The position numbers were made by a program, and so were the translations under genes. Of a stretch of DNA of 64,000 nt, positions 22,418-34,700 are shown one piece after another; position 1 is the stretch's first letter, and every line of letters begins with the position of its first letter. Under the pieces are notes generated by a model. The model made no database searches. It was not told the DNA's origin and worked only from the letters and a program-made list of their open reading frames with translations. Source of the DNA: Liolophura sinensis (taxonomy: Eukaryota > Mollusca > Polyplacophora > Chitonida > Chitonidae); assembly GCF_032854445.1 (NCBI RefSeq), contig NC_088305.1:5767606-5831605 (forward strand), read 5' to 3'.

Positions 22418-23938
22418 ATTGCTTTCGCCAAGAATGGAATAAAAAGTAACGTAATCCCGAGAAGGGGTGGTGAGACATCAGATGTGTTGGATCCATCCGT
22501 TTGGGCAAAAGCTGTTTTTCACTCCTGCTTTTGCGATGACCATTATTGGACAAACTGGTAACGCTGTGCACGAACACGTGTATAAATGAGAGAAAGAATA
22601 TCAATCCAGCTTGTACCCGAATGGCTGCTGCACTGGACAAGGCACAAAACAGATAACACAAAACAAATACGGTCTAAAGGCCAATACGAGTCGATGTATA
22701 TCGGACATCAACCAAAATAGACGTTCCAAGTCAATAATCGCAAGGCCAATTCCTCCCCAATTCCTCCCCAAAAAACAAAAAACAAAACAGAGGCCTACTT
22801 GTAGTACTGCATAAATGAAACAACATACCCAAGTCACAAAACATGACACTGCGGTATACTCACCCTGAATCGAGCATAACTTGCAAATTGGCCGAGCCTG
22901 TTTCTAGACCAGTGATTCTATTCTATAGATCATAAAGTGAAGCATCCGATAACAGTTCACGCCCTCAACAGGTAAAGAAAAACAAATTCAAGTCCCTAAA
23001 ATTTCTTTATTAAAACATGTCAAACGCCCGGAAGCAGGACCTTTGTAACATTTTACAAACACCAAGTGTTCCTTTCCCAGCTCATCATTATTACGTCACA
23101 TTAAAGACAGTACGACGTTACAATAGAAACTGATACATTGTAAAAGTGTAGACGTTATGTTACAATCCATTCTTGGCCGAGGTCTTTCGTCACATTGGCG
23201 TCACTTCACGAGATTAAAAAATATGCCGCCTCCCCATCAACATAGCTGTCTCTTAAATTTCTTTATACAAATAATTGTAACGGAAGGCAGTTACCTAAAA
23301 ACAGATTTGAGGGATGTCGGAAAGACATATGCGTTTAACGTTAAATGTGTTCTTTGTCCACAACGTTTTATGTTTAAAACATTTAAATCTCAAAATGTGT
23401 ATTATACACAATATCATGTTATGACGCAAGAAAAAAAAATTATAAAAGTATTTGAGATACCGGTAAGCTTTTAGAATTGATACGGGCATATAATAATACC
23501 CCATTAGACCAAGGCGGCGAGTTTAGCAGACTGAGATACATGTGAGCAGACAGTTCTAAACCCTTGACCGCAGCTAAAGGGCCATATATTGACTTTGTAT
23601 TTGTCTTTAATTGTTTAAGAATTAAATGACTGTTGTGCTGGTAGATTGGCTTTAGTTCGGAACATGACCTGACTGCGTGTATATTTTCCAAATAATTATT
23701 GAACTGCGCATATAAGGAGTCACCCCGGGGGGTTTGGGAGCCATGCCAGTGCGGTCATCGAGTAACCTGCCCCTCCCTACAGATCGCTTCCAAACACCAG
23801 GCCATGAATATCATTTGCATGACTCAAACAACCATCATGGGCATCTGAGAGATCACAGGTGGCCCGACCGGAAGGTGGATCTGTTTAATGCCCTTTGGGG
23901 GTTTTGGTGGGGGTAATAAGAGAGAAAAATACTCTGTA
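22418..23938. other. unassigned DNA, presumed intron 1
   Basis: Several short open frames (22413-22849 minus, 23157-23474 plus) have no family match, splice context or codon evidence. Confidence 0.4.
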
Positions 23939-24394
23939 CCGATTGGTGTGAACACCTTATTACAGGCGCGCCAAGTGTTAAGTTTGACAAAAAGCTATAC
24001 ACATATACCGGCTGTTGTGAACACCTTATTACGGGCGCGCAAGGCGTTAAGTTGGACAAGATCCTATACATATATACCGGCTGGTGTGAACACCTTATTA
24101 CAGGCGCGCCAAGCGTTAAGTTGGACAAGATCCTATACATATATACCGGCTGGTGTGAACACCTTATTACGGGCGCACCAAGTGTTAAGTTTGACAAGAA
24201 CCTATGCATGTGTACCGGCTGGTGTGAACACCTTATTACAGGCGCGCCAAATGTTAAGTTTGACAAAAAGCTATGCACATATACTGGTATATACGGGCGC
24301 GCCAATCGTTAAGTTTGACAAGAACCTATATACATATACCGGCTGGTGTGAACACCTTATCACAGGCGCGCCAAGTGTTAAGTTTGACAATAAA
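23939..24394. repeat. 69-bp tandem repeat, about 6.5 copies
   Basis: GTGAACACCTTATTAC recurs at about 23948, 24017, 24086, 24155 and 24224, with a shortened unit near 24285 and a last one near 24348. Many units carry GGCGCGCC followed by AAGTGTTAAGTTTGACAA. Sixty-nine is a multiple of three, so frames on both strands are artefacts. Confidence 0.95.
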
Positions 24395-24625
24395 TAAATA
24401 AATAACTATTTGTCAAATGATCAAACATAACCGACGAACTCCGACCTTGACAGTTTACATCAGGTAGGGATTTATTGTAGTTGTTCTTGTAAATGCTTAA
24501 ATAGTAGCAAATGTACACGTCCCTTAGCACCATGTCCTAATCAGAAATAAGGCGCAAAAAGCAGTGATGTTAATTACAATTTATTACACGTCACTAATAA
24601 AGAATTTCGCAAATGCTGTGTTGTC
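24395..24625 (-). mobile_element. R260 copy, reverse orientation, diverged
   Basis: TTGACAGTTTACATCAGGTA, TTCTTGTAAATGCTTAAATA, CTTAGCACCATGTCCTAATC, AGCAGTGATGTTAATTACAA and TTTATTACACGTCACTA follow the reverse family order. Confidence 0.65.
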
Positions 24626-26384
24626 ATCGCATTGTGGTTCTTTAAACCGTCGCATAATTGTGAATATATGACGGTTATCAGCCTTTAAAATAAAAATGGA
24701 ACAAAGCGTATTTTCCCCGTCACTTAGCACAATTACTTCAGTCTCCAGGGTCAGTCAATATTAAATTACAGACATTTTGCCCTTGGCGACATACTTTGTC
24801 CACAGTGTCATACCTGCCGTAAAAAAACTACCAATATCTAATTCAAGAGTTTCGATTGTGTATTTGGTACTACATAGTTTCATCATTAAGACCTATACAA
24901 AGGCCAGTATCGAGGTGACATTGTAAAGTTCTCCCTTTACCGAGCCGCTATCTGATATGAAGAATAATTCATTACGCCGATTTATTTTTACCAGCACCGC
25001 AGACAGCACGACCAGACTTGCTACCAGCCATTCCGTACTCGCCATACAATTCCGTGTGTGAGAAATTATAAAGTCATCGATTCCTCCCATCACAGGAGTA
25101 AAGTTTCGCAGATGGCGCCACCGGAGACTCGGCTGTGTCATGGACGGCCTGATCACGAGAGACCATCGGACGAGTGTTTTCATAAAGGTTCACGCTCAGT
25201 TTGAACAGTTTGCCACTTGTACTGAGGAGTTAGTCACGCGAGTACACCTCACACTTTTTTCCTAATAACCTCTCATATTCTATTTGTTGGAACTTGGGAC
25301 TTGGGACATTGGAACTTTCATTACTGACTTGCCCACCATTCAGTATGCTCTCGACTCACGGATTAGCCAATCAATGTTCAGAAGTGAACTGGTAGACGCT
25401 CTGGCAAGGTGCCAACGGTAAAAATCCGTCTTCTCATCTGTAGTAATAACATGAATGCAAAAATGTCCGATTTGACATGACAAAAGTAGGCTGCCAAATG
25501 TCACGGTTACTTTTCAATCATAGTCAACGAGCCAAATACTGTACTGAAGTGAGTCTTTCTTTGTTTAATAAATGTGATGATAAAACAGCATTTTTGTAAT
25601 TCTATATTAGTGACGTCTTATAAAATTGCAACAAACATCATTACATTTTTCTTTACTTAATGTTGCTTAAGGTTACATGAGCGCATTGATTTTACTGGCT
25701 GTTCATAGAGTAAATTTGTCAACCCCCAAAATATATATCCCTTAACTATCGCAGGGTGTCATGCCATACCACCCACAAGCAGCATGTACTTTTCTCTAAA
25801 GCGTATCAGCTTAGTATGACCCCAGTTTTTGAACCGTTGTTGTTGGAAGTGAAGTCATGGCATTTTGTCATCTTAGTAATCTCTATAGGGTTGGGTAGTA
25901 TCACGGAGAAAAAGGTTAGCAGTTGTATCCAAAACATACACCATTCTGATATATTTTAAGTGGGTGCAAGTAACAATGTCGTATCGACACACTGTAATGT
26001 CTGTGAGATATAGTTATCCAATCAGTGCCCTAGCACTGTTCACTTCCGGGGCAAATCTTAGACCCAGTTGCACAAATTACTCATGTGTATCCGGCCATTG
26101 TGCTAGGATGTGTTATGAGTTGCTATGACCTTTCAACCGTTTCCGGGTCACACAGCTGATCAGTCCAGTCCTAACTCATGGACAAGATGACTGGACGTCG
26201 CTCCCAAGTTTGCTACGTTGTCCACATTATCGTGAAAGAAAGTACAGGGCACTGGTTTATCAACCGCTGACTATTCCTAGTCGTCATCGGCAAAACTAAA
26301 TTGGCGCAATGTCATTAGTGGAGAGTACACCAGAAGCACAAGTATGATTTATCTATTTAGTTGATTGGTTGTGACAACACTACA
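24626..26384. other. unassigned DNA, presumed intron 1
   Basis: A minus-strand open frame of 96 aa at 24893-25183 lies in locally GC-richer sequence but has no recognisable domain or splice sites. Nothing else was supported. Confidence 0.4.
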
Positions 26385-26560
26385 GCAAACGAGATCAAAA
26401 CCAGATCAGCGACGACAATGTCATAGTTGGAAAATGCTCACGTTATCGATTAAATACGGCTTCTTGTCAATTTTACCTCAGTTAGGCTTTTATTCTAAAC
26501 ATGGGTTAAGCAGAGTTAGGTAAATATACACTGATGCTAATGACGTAAAAAATTACCCAG
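26385..26560 (-). mobile_element. R260 copy, reverse orientation
   Basis: CAAAACCAGATCAGCGACGA, ATACGGCTTCTTGTCAATTT, TACCTCAGTTAGGCTTTTAT, GGGTTAAGCAGAGTTAGGTA and TGATGCTAATGACGT. Confidence 0.7.
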
Positions 26561-27892
26561 CATGCACACAGGGTGAAAGTAAACGTTAAACACACAGAAG
26601 AGATTATACATGCCTGGGAGACGGTCAAACAAGCATTCTTTGGGACAGGAAGTGAAAATCTCTAGTTCTTCAGCTCTAAATTTCTAATATCCATTTATGT
26701 CTACTACAAGTATTTTTAAATCAGCCCGTACATATCCGCATCTTAAATTGGACCTCCGACAAGTTAAATGTCGTATCGCAAAATCATAACTTACATGATT
26801 ACATTTTGCGTGCACTCTGGCAGAGCTGTGGCAAATCGTGAAAAGCAACTCGCACCAGAGCCCCGAGGAATACACACATACAATCATGATGATATTATCT
26901 ACCAGTGTACACTCTTTCCAATCTATTACCATATCATTAGTATGACTAATTTAGCCGTGGCTATAGAGAAAGCCCGCTTCCAGTCAGTCCGTCACACCCG
27001 GCTGGATTGCACATGCGCTCTGGGACAGGACAGGCTGTTTGAACTCCCCGGAGTGACGCAAGTCAATCGGATACCGAGCAGTCACGCGAGAACATCCTCA
27101 TCGGACGAGCTACCAGTGCTGTTTGCAATCATTCATAGAACGGATCGCCAGGGCTTCCCCTCGGCAGGTTATATCATATATCTGTGTTTTTGTTCTATCC
27201 AATTTGCCTGATGAGCTACCTTTAACACCACTCACCTCTGGTTATAACGTCATTTTGCGCAGATCACGTCTGTGTGACTTACAATACGGGATGAAGTTTG
27301 TCCGAATATATCCAGCTGCAAGCATGCGCATTTCAAAACATCACGCAACGATCGAGAACAAATTGAACAATTAACATGCCTCAGGACGACAGCAACATCG
27401 ACATTCTCCAATGTATAAATGCTCGTCTCAACTTAGCACAAATTCGTCGAAACACAGCTTACATGTATGTGTAATAAACAGTACTTATTATTTACTTAAA
27501 GGTGAAATGTCGGGATATCCTTAACCGATAGAAGTGATATTTCACTCAGTTAGATATCACTTTCACTATCATACTTTGATACGTCACACTCAGTTATCAT
27601 CTCTACGTCTCAATCGAAATATATTTTTGGTATTTAACCTTTACTTTGCAATGCCATCTGTATGGCTACGTAGAAGGTTGAAAATGATGTTTTTATTTGA
27701 TTATGGATTTGTTATAATAGTACAGAACTGTTTCGTGCCAAATAAGTGAGGCGACGTATCCCCTCATCCAATAAACCGGAACACGATCATAAAAGCGAAG
27801 AGGTATAGTTTCAGTTTTAACATTATCAGTTACCGTCTCCCGAATAACAATATAACGAATGGTCCTGCATGTAGTCTGTTAAGGGTAAAAAC
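26561..27892. other. unassigned DNA, presumed intron 1
   Basis: A plus-strand open frame of 147 aa (26768-27211) lies in GC-richer sequence, but its composition looks random and there is no splice or homology support. Confidence 0.4.
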
Positions 27893-28118
27893 AACCCTAC
27901 AGTGACGACTGTAGCACAAAGGTCTGTCACAGTGAACGACTGTAGCACAAAGGTCTGTCACAGTGACGACTGTAGCACAAAGGTCTGTCACAGTGACGAC
28001 TGTAGCACAAAGGTCTGTCACAGTGACGACTGTAGCACAAAGGTCTGTCACAGTGACGACTGTAGCACAAAGGGTCTGTCACAGTGACGACTGTAGCACA
28101 AAGGTCTGTCACAGTGAA
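27893..28118. repeat. 30-bp tandem repeat, about 7.5 copies
   Basis: CAGTGACGACTGTAGCACAA plus AGGTCTGTCA repeats nearly perfectly; single-base insertions in two units shift the frames. Units are very homogeneous, which suggests a young array. Confidence 0.97.
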
Positions 28119-28200
28119 TTTTGTGATGGTGAGATGCTGATGCGATACATGAACATCCATTTCACACGGTAACTTATATATTTATGACTTCCTTTTCCAG

Positions 28201-28329
28201 GGAGACGTAGATGAAAGGGCCAAGTTTCCCGCCAAAAACCTTCCTGTGCTCAGGTTTACTTCGGACCGACCAAGAGTTGATAAATCCTTCTTCAGAAGAA
28301 GCCTTATACGGCGGGTGCGAGCGCGTTAA
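28201..28329 (+). other. possible exon or exon relic, unrecognised
   Basis: An acceptor-like tract (TTATGACTTCCTTTTCCAG) is followed by 42 open codons and TAA: GDVDERAKFPAKNLPVLRF, then TSDRPRVDKSFFRRSLIRR and VRAR. It is short, no partner exon was found on the plus strand, and the family is unknown. It could be chance. Confidence 0.22.
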
Positions 28330-29349
28330 CAAAGTCAAGCTCTTTGCCGCTTACGCCGCACGCTGATAATGACGCTGCGACCACGGTAGTTTTGAGAGGC
28401 AATCGCTGTGATAGGCCAGAAATTAACTCCTTATCTTTGCTTAAATATCCGATTCTGTAGGATATTTTGTCTGAAATGTTACTTGATCAAGATTTTTCCT
28501 AAGGATATTAGCCAGTCTGCGTTTTTCCTGTTTTAGAGTTTGTGCCCGTACGTAAATGCGAGGTATCTTTGGGAGGTGAAAGAGTGGTACAACATTGTTC
28601 TGACTAAGCGCGTGAAGCCTGTTTTAGTCAGTCATCATGAATTTCATACGTTTCTTGTAGGCCAGATATTCATTGTGACCATTGTTGAGTCGAGACTCCA
28701 CTCGTGGTATTTTTGCTTACATGGTTTTACACTGTACTGGTGTAGAGGTTTCATAACAACGATTGGTATTCGGAGTTGCCAACCATACTGGGCGTTCCGT
28801 GTCAATAATCGCCAGGCGAATGGCGAGGCTCAATCCGTGATATTTTGCCTACAAAAGTTTTTACACTATACAAACTTTAGAATTCATAAAATACATTGGT
28901 AAACCAAGATAATAAACGTTCATTTCGATAATCACAAGGCCAATTCCCAAGACACTGTTGCACATAAACGAACCAAAGGAACTAAGAACGCATATAACGT
29001 GTGAAAATTAGGGCGGGTTTATGTAAAGGAATGCAGCCAAATATTTTCCTTGATGCCGGAAGCTCATTTTAATGAATGTTTCAAGCACGCAAATTGAATT
29101 CCTATCCAGATAGTTGCAGCATGGTGGGAATTTCGTACATTGGTATTAATAGGATGATGGCGATAAGAGTGGGGAGTCCGACATTCGTATCGCACTCGTA
29201 AACCAAGTCGTTTCCCTGTCATTAGTATAAAACTTTCCCCACGTCGCTATCAATAAGGTTGAGTTTGAGACAGTACTAGACCACCAAATAATAGAACAAA
29301 TGAACTGCATTCAAGAACATAACCAAAATTAGTTAATAGAAAATGAAGG
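28330..29349. other. unassigned DNA, presumed intron 1
   Basis: A plus-strand frame of 120 aa at 28540-28902 has no recognisable features. Nothing supported. Confidence 0.4.
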
Positions 29350-29488
29350 TGGCTGCGGATGGTCATGGGTTTCCCCCGGGCTCTAACTGTTTTCCTCCTG
29401 CCATAAGGCTGACCGTCGTCGTATAGGTGAAATATTCTTGAGTAGGTCTAGGACGTAAAACATCAGTCAAAACACCAAATAAATCATA
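29350..29488 (+). mobile_element. V-SINE, 5'-truncated
   Basis: CTGCGGATGGTCATGGGTTT, CCATAAGGCTGACCGTCGTC, TAGGTGAAATATTCTTGAGT and a worn CACCAAATAAATC tail. Confidence 0.88.
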
Positions 29489-31129
29489 TAAATTTAGATC
29501 AGGAAAGATACAAGTTCCTGAAATCAGTCTAATCTTTCCTCATGGACGACTGTGGGAGTCACCTTATGGAGGGAAGTTAAGCCCACGGACCTAATTAACC
29601 CATGTATTTGCGTGATGAAAAAGTGTTTTTGGCAACCAATTTGTGAAAAAAAGAAAGCCCTGAGTTATTAGAGTAATGAATTAAAACGTCATGGCGTAAT
29701 CTTCATGACATGAACATAGACAAAAATTATAGACTTCAGGGATCTGTATTCTAGGTACTGGCATTTTGGGGGTAGGGTATAGCTGGTAGGAGAACAACAA
29801 TTCAATTTTGGGATTTTACTTCTGAGGGATTAGGGGAGGTGGCGCTTTCTGTGATGTATGTTGTGATAGGTAAAATATTTTAGAGAACTTTGTGAATTTG
29901 ACCTCGTGTCTTGTGAATTTGACCTTGTACCATCTGAATTTGACCTTGTACCTTCTGAAGTTGACTAACAGAGGTTTATATTTTATGCCGAAGTTACCAA
30001 TACCCTTCAGGAAGAACACAATGGGAACGTGTGTGAAATGGTAAGTTTAATTGTTGTAAGAACACTTCAGGTCATGGACTCTTCTTGAAATCAGAGTAGC
30101 ACATGCGCAGTCAACATTACTTCTACGGATTTCTAACGAGGTTCGTGGTTGCAAGGTTTCTGCCTTTATACGTTGCAACAGAGCTAAACAGCATCATACA
30201 ATCGCAATTTTCGCTTTGTTTCACTTAAATCAGACAGTGAATCGGCAGGCGGAAAGATGGATTTGTGAAGTTTTATAAATGTGGCTCGTAAAAGATCCCC
30301 TGTGTCTGCATGTGACTCGTCTAAGGAATTGATGCCAACTCAGGCAATGTATGCTGACTTTCTCACTCTGTCTCCCCCTGCGGACATTCTTAAGACATCA
30401 TCGTTCTCATTGCCAACAAAAACAAGACTAATTTGCCTGGATGTTTCTCATTCCAATTTCTTCACTGCACGTTACGACCCAATGTGATTTGTTGTAGCCT
30501 GTCCTCTCGTCGAAATCCACATCCCACAGTGGGGGTGGGGATCGGTGGTGTAATTTGGACGGCATTCCAATATGAACAATGGCATATTTTCACAATGGCA
30601 AACATAGTTCTGGTCATTAACATGATATAATTATGGCCTTTCATTTGCCTGATTCGATTACCGCTGCTCTGATTACGCAACTGTATTTCACTGCTGTGAC
30701 TTGTTGAATCTAACATAAGCGCAATCACCGATGAGAAGCGAGGAGGATGCAAAAAGGAAAAGAGGTGTCCACTGGATTAATGGTCAAGAAATAGGATCAA
30801 AAAGGAATATTTATATGCAACTGTTTCTTACATTTTTCATGACAGTGTTCAAAAACGGGAACGAATTTAAATTAAACTATTCTGTTTTTTTCGAGTTGGT
30901 AACAAATTGTGCAGCGTAAGAACGTGTATTATTTGGTTGTATTTGGAAATTCTACACCTCTTGACAGACTAGTACTGTCCTTGTGACAGTTGGTTTTATC
31001 TTCTGACACTGTCATCAGCAAGGACGACGAGCAAAGATATACCGAGCTATATTTGACTTGCAGGTTTTCTTCTGTTACGATATTTTCCATAAACCAGCCA
31101 CCGTCACCGGCTCTGTGACTTAAATGTCA
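29489..31129. other. unassigned DNA, presumed intron 1
   Basis: Contains three short copies of a CTTGTGAATTTGACCT-like motif near 29890-29960. No exon supported. Confidence 0.4.
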
Positions 31130-31375
31130 TGTGATGTTAGATGTGATTACCGCACATCACTCTGAGTAATTCTAGGCCAGTGACGTCTAATAAATTGCAG
31201 TTAACATCACTGCATTTTTTTTACCTAATTCTGCTTCCGCTAATGGTGCTAGAAGGCGTATAAATTGCTACTCCTTATGTACTTACATGAGCAGTTAGAA
31301 TAAAACCCTGACTGTGGTAAACTGACAAGAGGTTGTATTTCGCCCATTACGTGTGACCATTTGCCAAATATCAAA
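31130..31375 (+). mobile_element. R260 copy leading into a tandem array
   Basis: CCAGTGACGTCTAATAAATT, TTTTACCTAATTCTGCTTCC, CATGAGCAGTTAGAATAAAA, CCTGACTGTGGTAAACTGAC and GTGTGACCATTTGCCAAATA. The family's 3' end is amplified in the array that follows. Confidence 0.82.
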
Positions 31376-31715
31376 CTGTCGTCGCTGCTCTGGTTTCACT
31401 CTCTATGCTGTACGTCTATCGCACTGTCGTCGCTGCTCTGGTTTAATCTCTATGCTGTACGTCTATCACCCTGTCGTCGCTGCTCTGGTTTTACTCTCTA
31501 TGCTGTACGTCTGTCACACTGTCGTCGCTGCTCTGGTTTCACTCTCTATGCTGTACGTCTATCACACTGTCGTCGCTGCTCTGGTTTTACTCTCTATGCT
31601 GTACGTCTATCACACTGTCGTCGCTGTTCTGGTTTTACTCTCTATACTGTACGTCTATCATACTGTCGTCGCTGCTCTGGTTTACTCTCTATGCTGTACG
31701 TCTTTAATTATATTA
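31376..31715. repeat. 47-48-bp tandem repeat, seven copies
   Basis: CTGTCGTCGCTGCTCTGGTT, TCACTCTCTATGCTGTACGT, CTATCAC recurs from 31376, with starts at 31424 and 31471. The unit equals the 3' end of R260, which occurs once in other copies. The plus-strand frames of 124 and 130 aa here are artefacts. Confidence 0.95.
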
Positions 31716-34700
31716 TATTACTATTAGGCGATAAATCCAGCCATAAGAAGTAAATAAATGCTGCTTTTATTTCCGTGGCATCTGCAACCACGGAACCAAC
31801 CAATGTTACCGGAACAATTTAATGACTGAACGCACCGAGTTAAATTCTAGGTAAAAAATTTTAAAGAAATATGGCTGAACGCGGTAAGAAATATGATACA
31901 ATTCAGTGTAACACGTACTATTTATTTATTTATTTATTTAAATGGTGATATGTTTGCTGTTTAACTATGTTATACTTGAAACATTTCTATTTATTACAGT
32001 TCGAGGAAACTGCAGTACCCGGCGTAAACCACCGACCATTGGCAATTTTCTCACGGACATTCTCACATATGACGTACAGATATGCAGATATTGGTGGGAG
32101 ACAAGTGGTCTTTAACCAAAGTAAGACTGCACAAAGAGCCACGCGAAAGTCCTCGGTCGCTTAATATCATCAGGTTTTTGGCACTTTAGACAATATCACA
32201 AATAAATATTTGTAATGTCCTGAAAAAAACAAACCTTTCCATCGAAAAATACTCCGTGTTTAATTTGAAAGAAATTCTGAATGAATGTGCTTGGTGTAAT
32301 GATTTCTGGGTTACAATTCGGGCGTTTGACAGCATTCATCAGCACATATACACAGTGGCAATTAGGAAAATATGCCGTCCAACTGTTTATCAGACACAAA
32401 CAATGCAGGACATATCACTTAACGGATGATACGGGTATTGTGAATGGCGTTTGAATGGCGGTTAAATATACATGAATATGATTGGGTCATTCCTCACGGG
32501 AGGTAACTTGTCTACATTTATCTGTGGACAATAGCTTCCTGATCTGATCCATTGAGGGTAATATCAGCTCTGAGCAACAAAATATCTACAACGGCCGGGA
32601 TACAGGTTATTTACAGGTCGCAATGTACAATGTCAGTCCCCTACGGAGTCGAACATTTGTCATGTGTATGAAGACACCTAATAGCGCAGAAGTTTACAGT
32701 GTAAAAATGACAATTTAAAATGAGTTTAAAACTGCGATTCGAAGAAATCGCTGTCTGCGAGACCATTCGGAGCTCTTTGAAACTCTTCGGGGGATTCCGA
32801 TGGGCGGTCAAGCCTACTCTCCGGAAAATTAGATCAATCATATCATTTGTGATATTTCTGGTTGAATACTAGTGCTTCTGTTATTGATCGTATTATATAG
32901 TTTTTCTGTAAAACAAACTTTGTTACTAAACCCGGAAAGTACTTGAAAATATTTGTTAGAGTATTATCAGAATTATTCGGCAACGATCGTTTTCAGACAC
33001 TAATCCTCTCAGTTTGAAGCTACGCTGAACGTGCCACGTGATTCGAAATCATTTGCAGCTCATCGAGGGACATCGACAAACGTGAAACACAGAGCGTGTT
33101 CAGAGCGTCTGTATGACGGGTGCGCGATCTTCTATAAACATGTCAGGCAGCTATAGCCTAACTCTAGTCAAACCTTGGGTTGTAAAAGACACATGTACAA
33201 CAGATCAGCGAAACACCCTCGTTTAACGTTAAAGCGTGTTGATGAATTTAACCGTCATTATGGTATAAAAAAAATCTCTGTTCGCCAACCGCCGATTGCT
33301 TGTGACCTCACTCAACACAGCGTTTCGGGTTATTTGGTTCACGTAACAAAATAATATGAAAAGTGGATGTGAGTTGCCAATTCAGACATTTTGATCGATT
33401 ATTTATGTCTTGTCTCTCTGTTACAATCAACATTTTGTATAATTCAGAAAGTATGTACCTCCACAACACTTTTTAGACCGTTAGGCGCTAACCGGTACGT
33501 CGTTTAGGAATGATTGGATGGAGTGTTATGGTGTAGACTATAGCGTGTTTAATGACAGTACACAAAGTAGCGTACCTCATTAATTTGACATGTTTAGCCG
33601 GGGGACGTTCTCAATTCATTTGACTGACACATTCCAATGATGACAGGGATTGTCAATGGAAGAGTAGATAAATAGATGAGTCCTGGCATCGACACAGCAC
33701 GCTTTAACAGGTAGTATCGGAACACCTGACTTTCGACAGGAAAACGGTGATGTTCACGTCCACTAGAATATTTAAATGATCTAAATCTTCAAGCAAAGCA
33801 AGTAAATGCCATAAAAATATTGGTGGTGACATTTGGTGATACCTTATTTTAAAAGATGTCATCCTTCCAAACAAACAAACCTCAAAACACCTTTCTGAGA
33901 TCTTTTGAACTCTTAGAATTTAAAAATAACAAGTGGCCAGGGCCTCGTTAAATCGTTAAAGAGAGGACCGGTCAGCAGCTGGCAGAGTTGCACAGATTAA
34001 GCTGTGTTACCGTTTTAAAACTCTTCACTTGATTTCTGCGCCAAACTCGTTTTGTCATCCTGATAAAATGACAGCTAAGGTAAATAACTGTACCTGACTT
34101 TGCCCCGTCAAACATCGTATGATGAAACAGTTAATAGCACACTGAAAAAAGTAGTCTTAATGTTAACAGAAAGACTGTTGTCTGAATAATACTGGAATGT
34201 ATAATATAATACGATGTCATATTCAAAATAATATCCAGCTAGTCTCATACAATGTTTAGATTAAAGTGACAGGATAAGTGTGTTACACCTAGCAGAATAA
34301 TCTTCCGCGATGAAGAAATATATTCTAGCGTCACTAAGATAACGAAAATGACTGTTAAATTTAACAGACCATTTTCTTGGAGACTGATTCGATGATTTAA
34401 ATTAATTTGGCTCCACAACAGTAATCACCGCTGAACTTTTTGTCATTCCAGTGTCCGTACTATTCATTGTGTTGAATGTGATCGCCAGTTTTTATATATG
34501 ACCATCTGCCAATGGCGGTCAAAGCGCAAATGAGATACATATTTTGATAGCCGCAAGTTATGTACTACCCTTAGGCCTATATACGGTTTGGATACTTCTT
34601 TAATTCATTCGCTTATACAAAGTTCCTGGCATCTTTCCTTCAACATTGAAAAAAATACTTATCTTTCCATGAATCCGTCTTAATTTTCTAACTTTATTTA

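Noticed and set aside
31353-31753. Plus-strand frames of 124 and 130 aa with membrane-like stretches
   Set aside because: Translation of the 48-bp array derived from R260; both overlapping frames are equally open.
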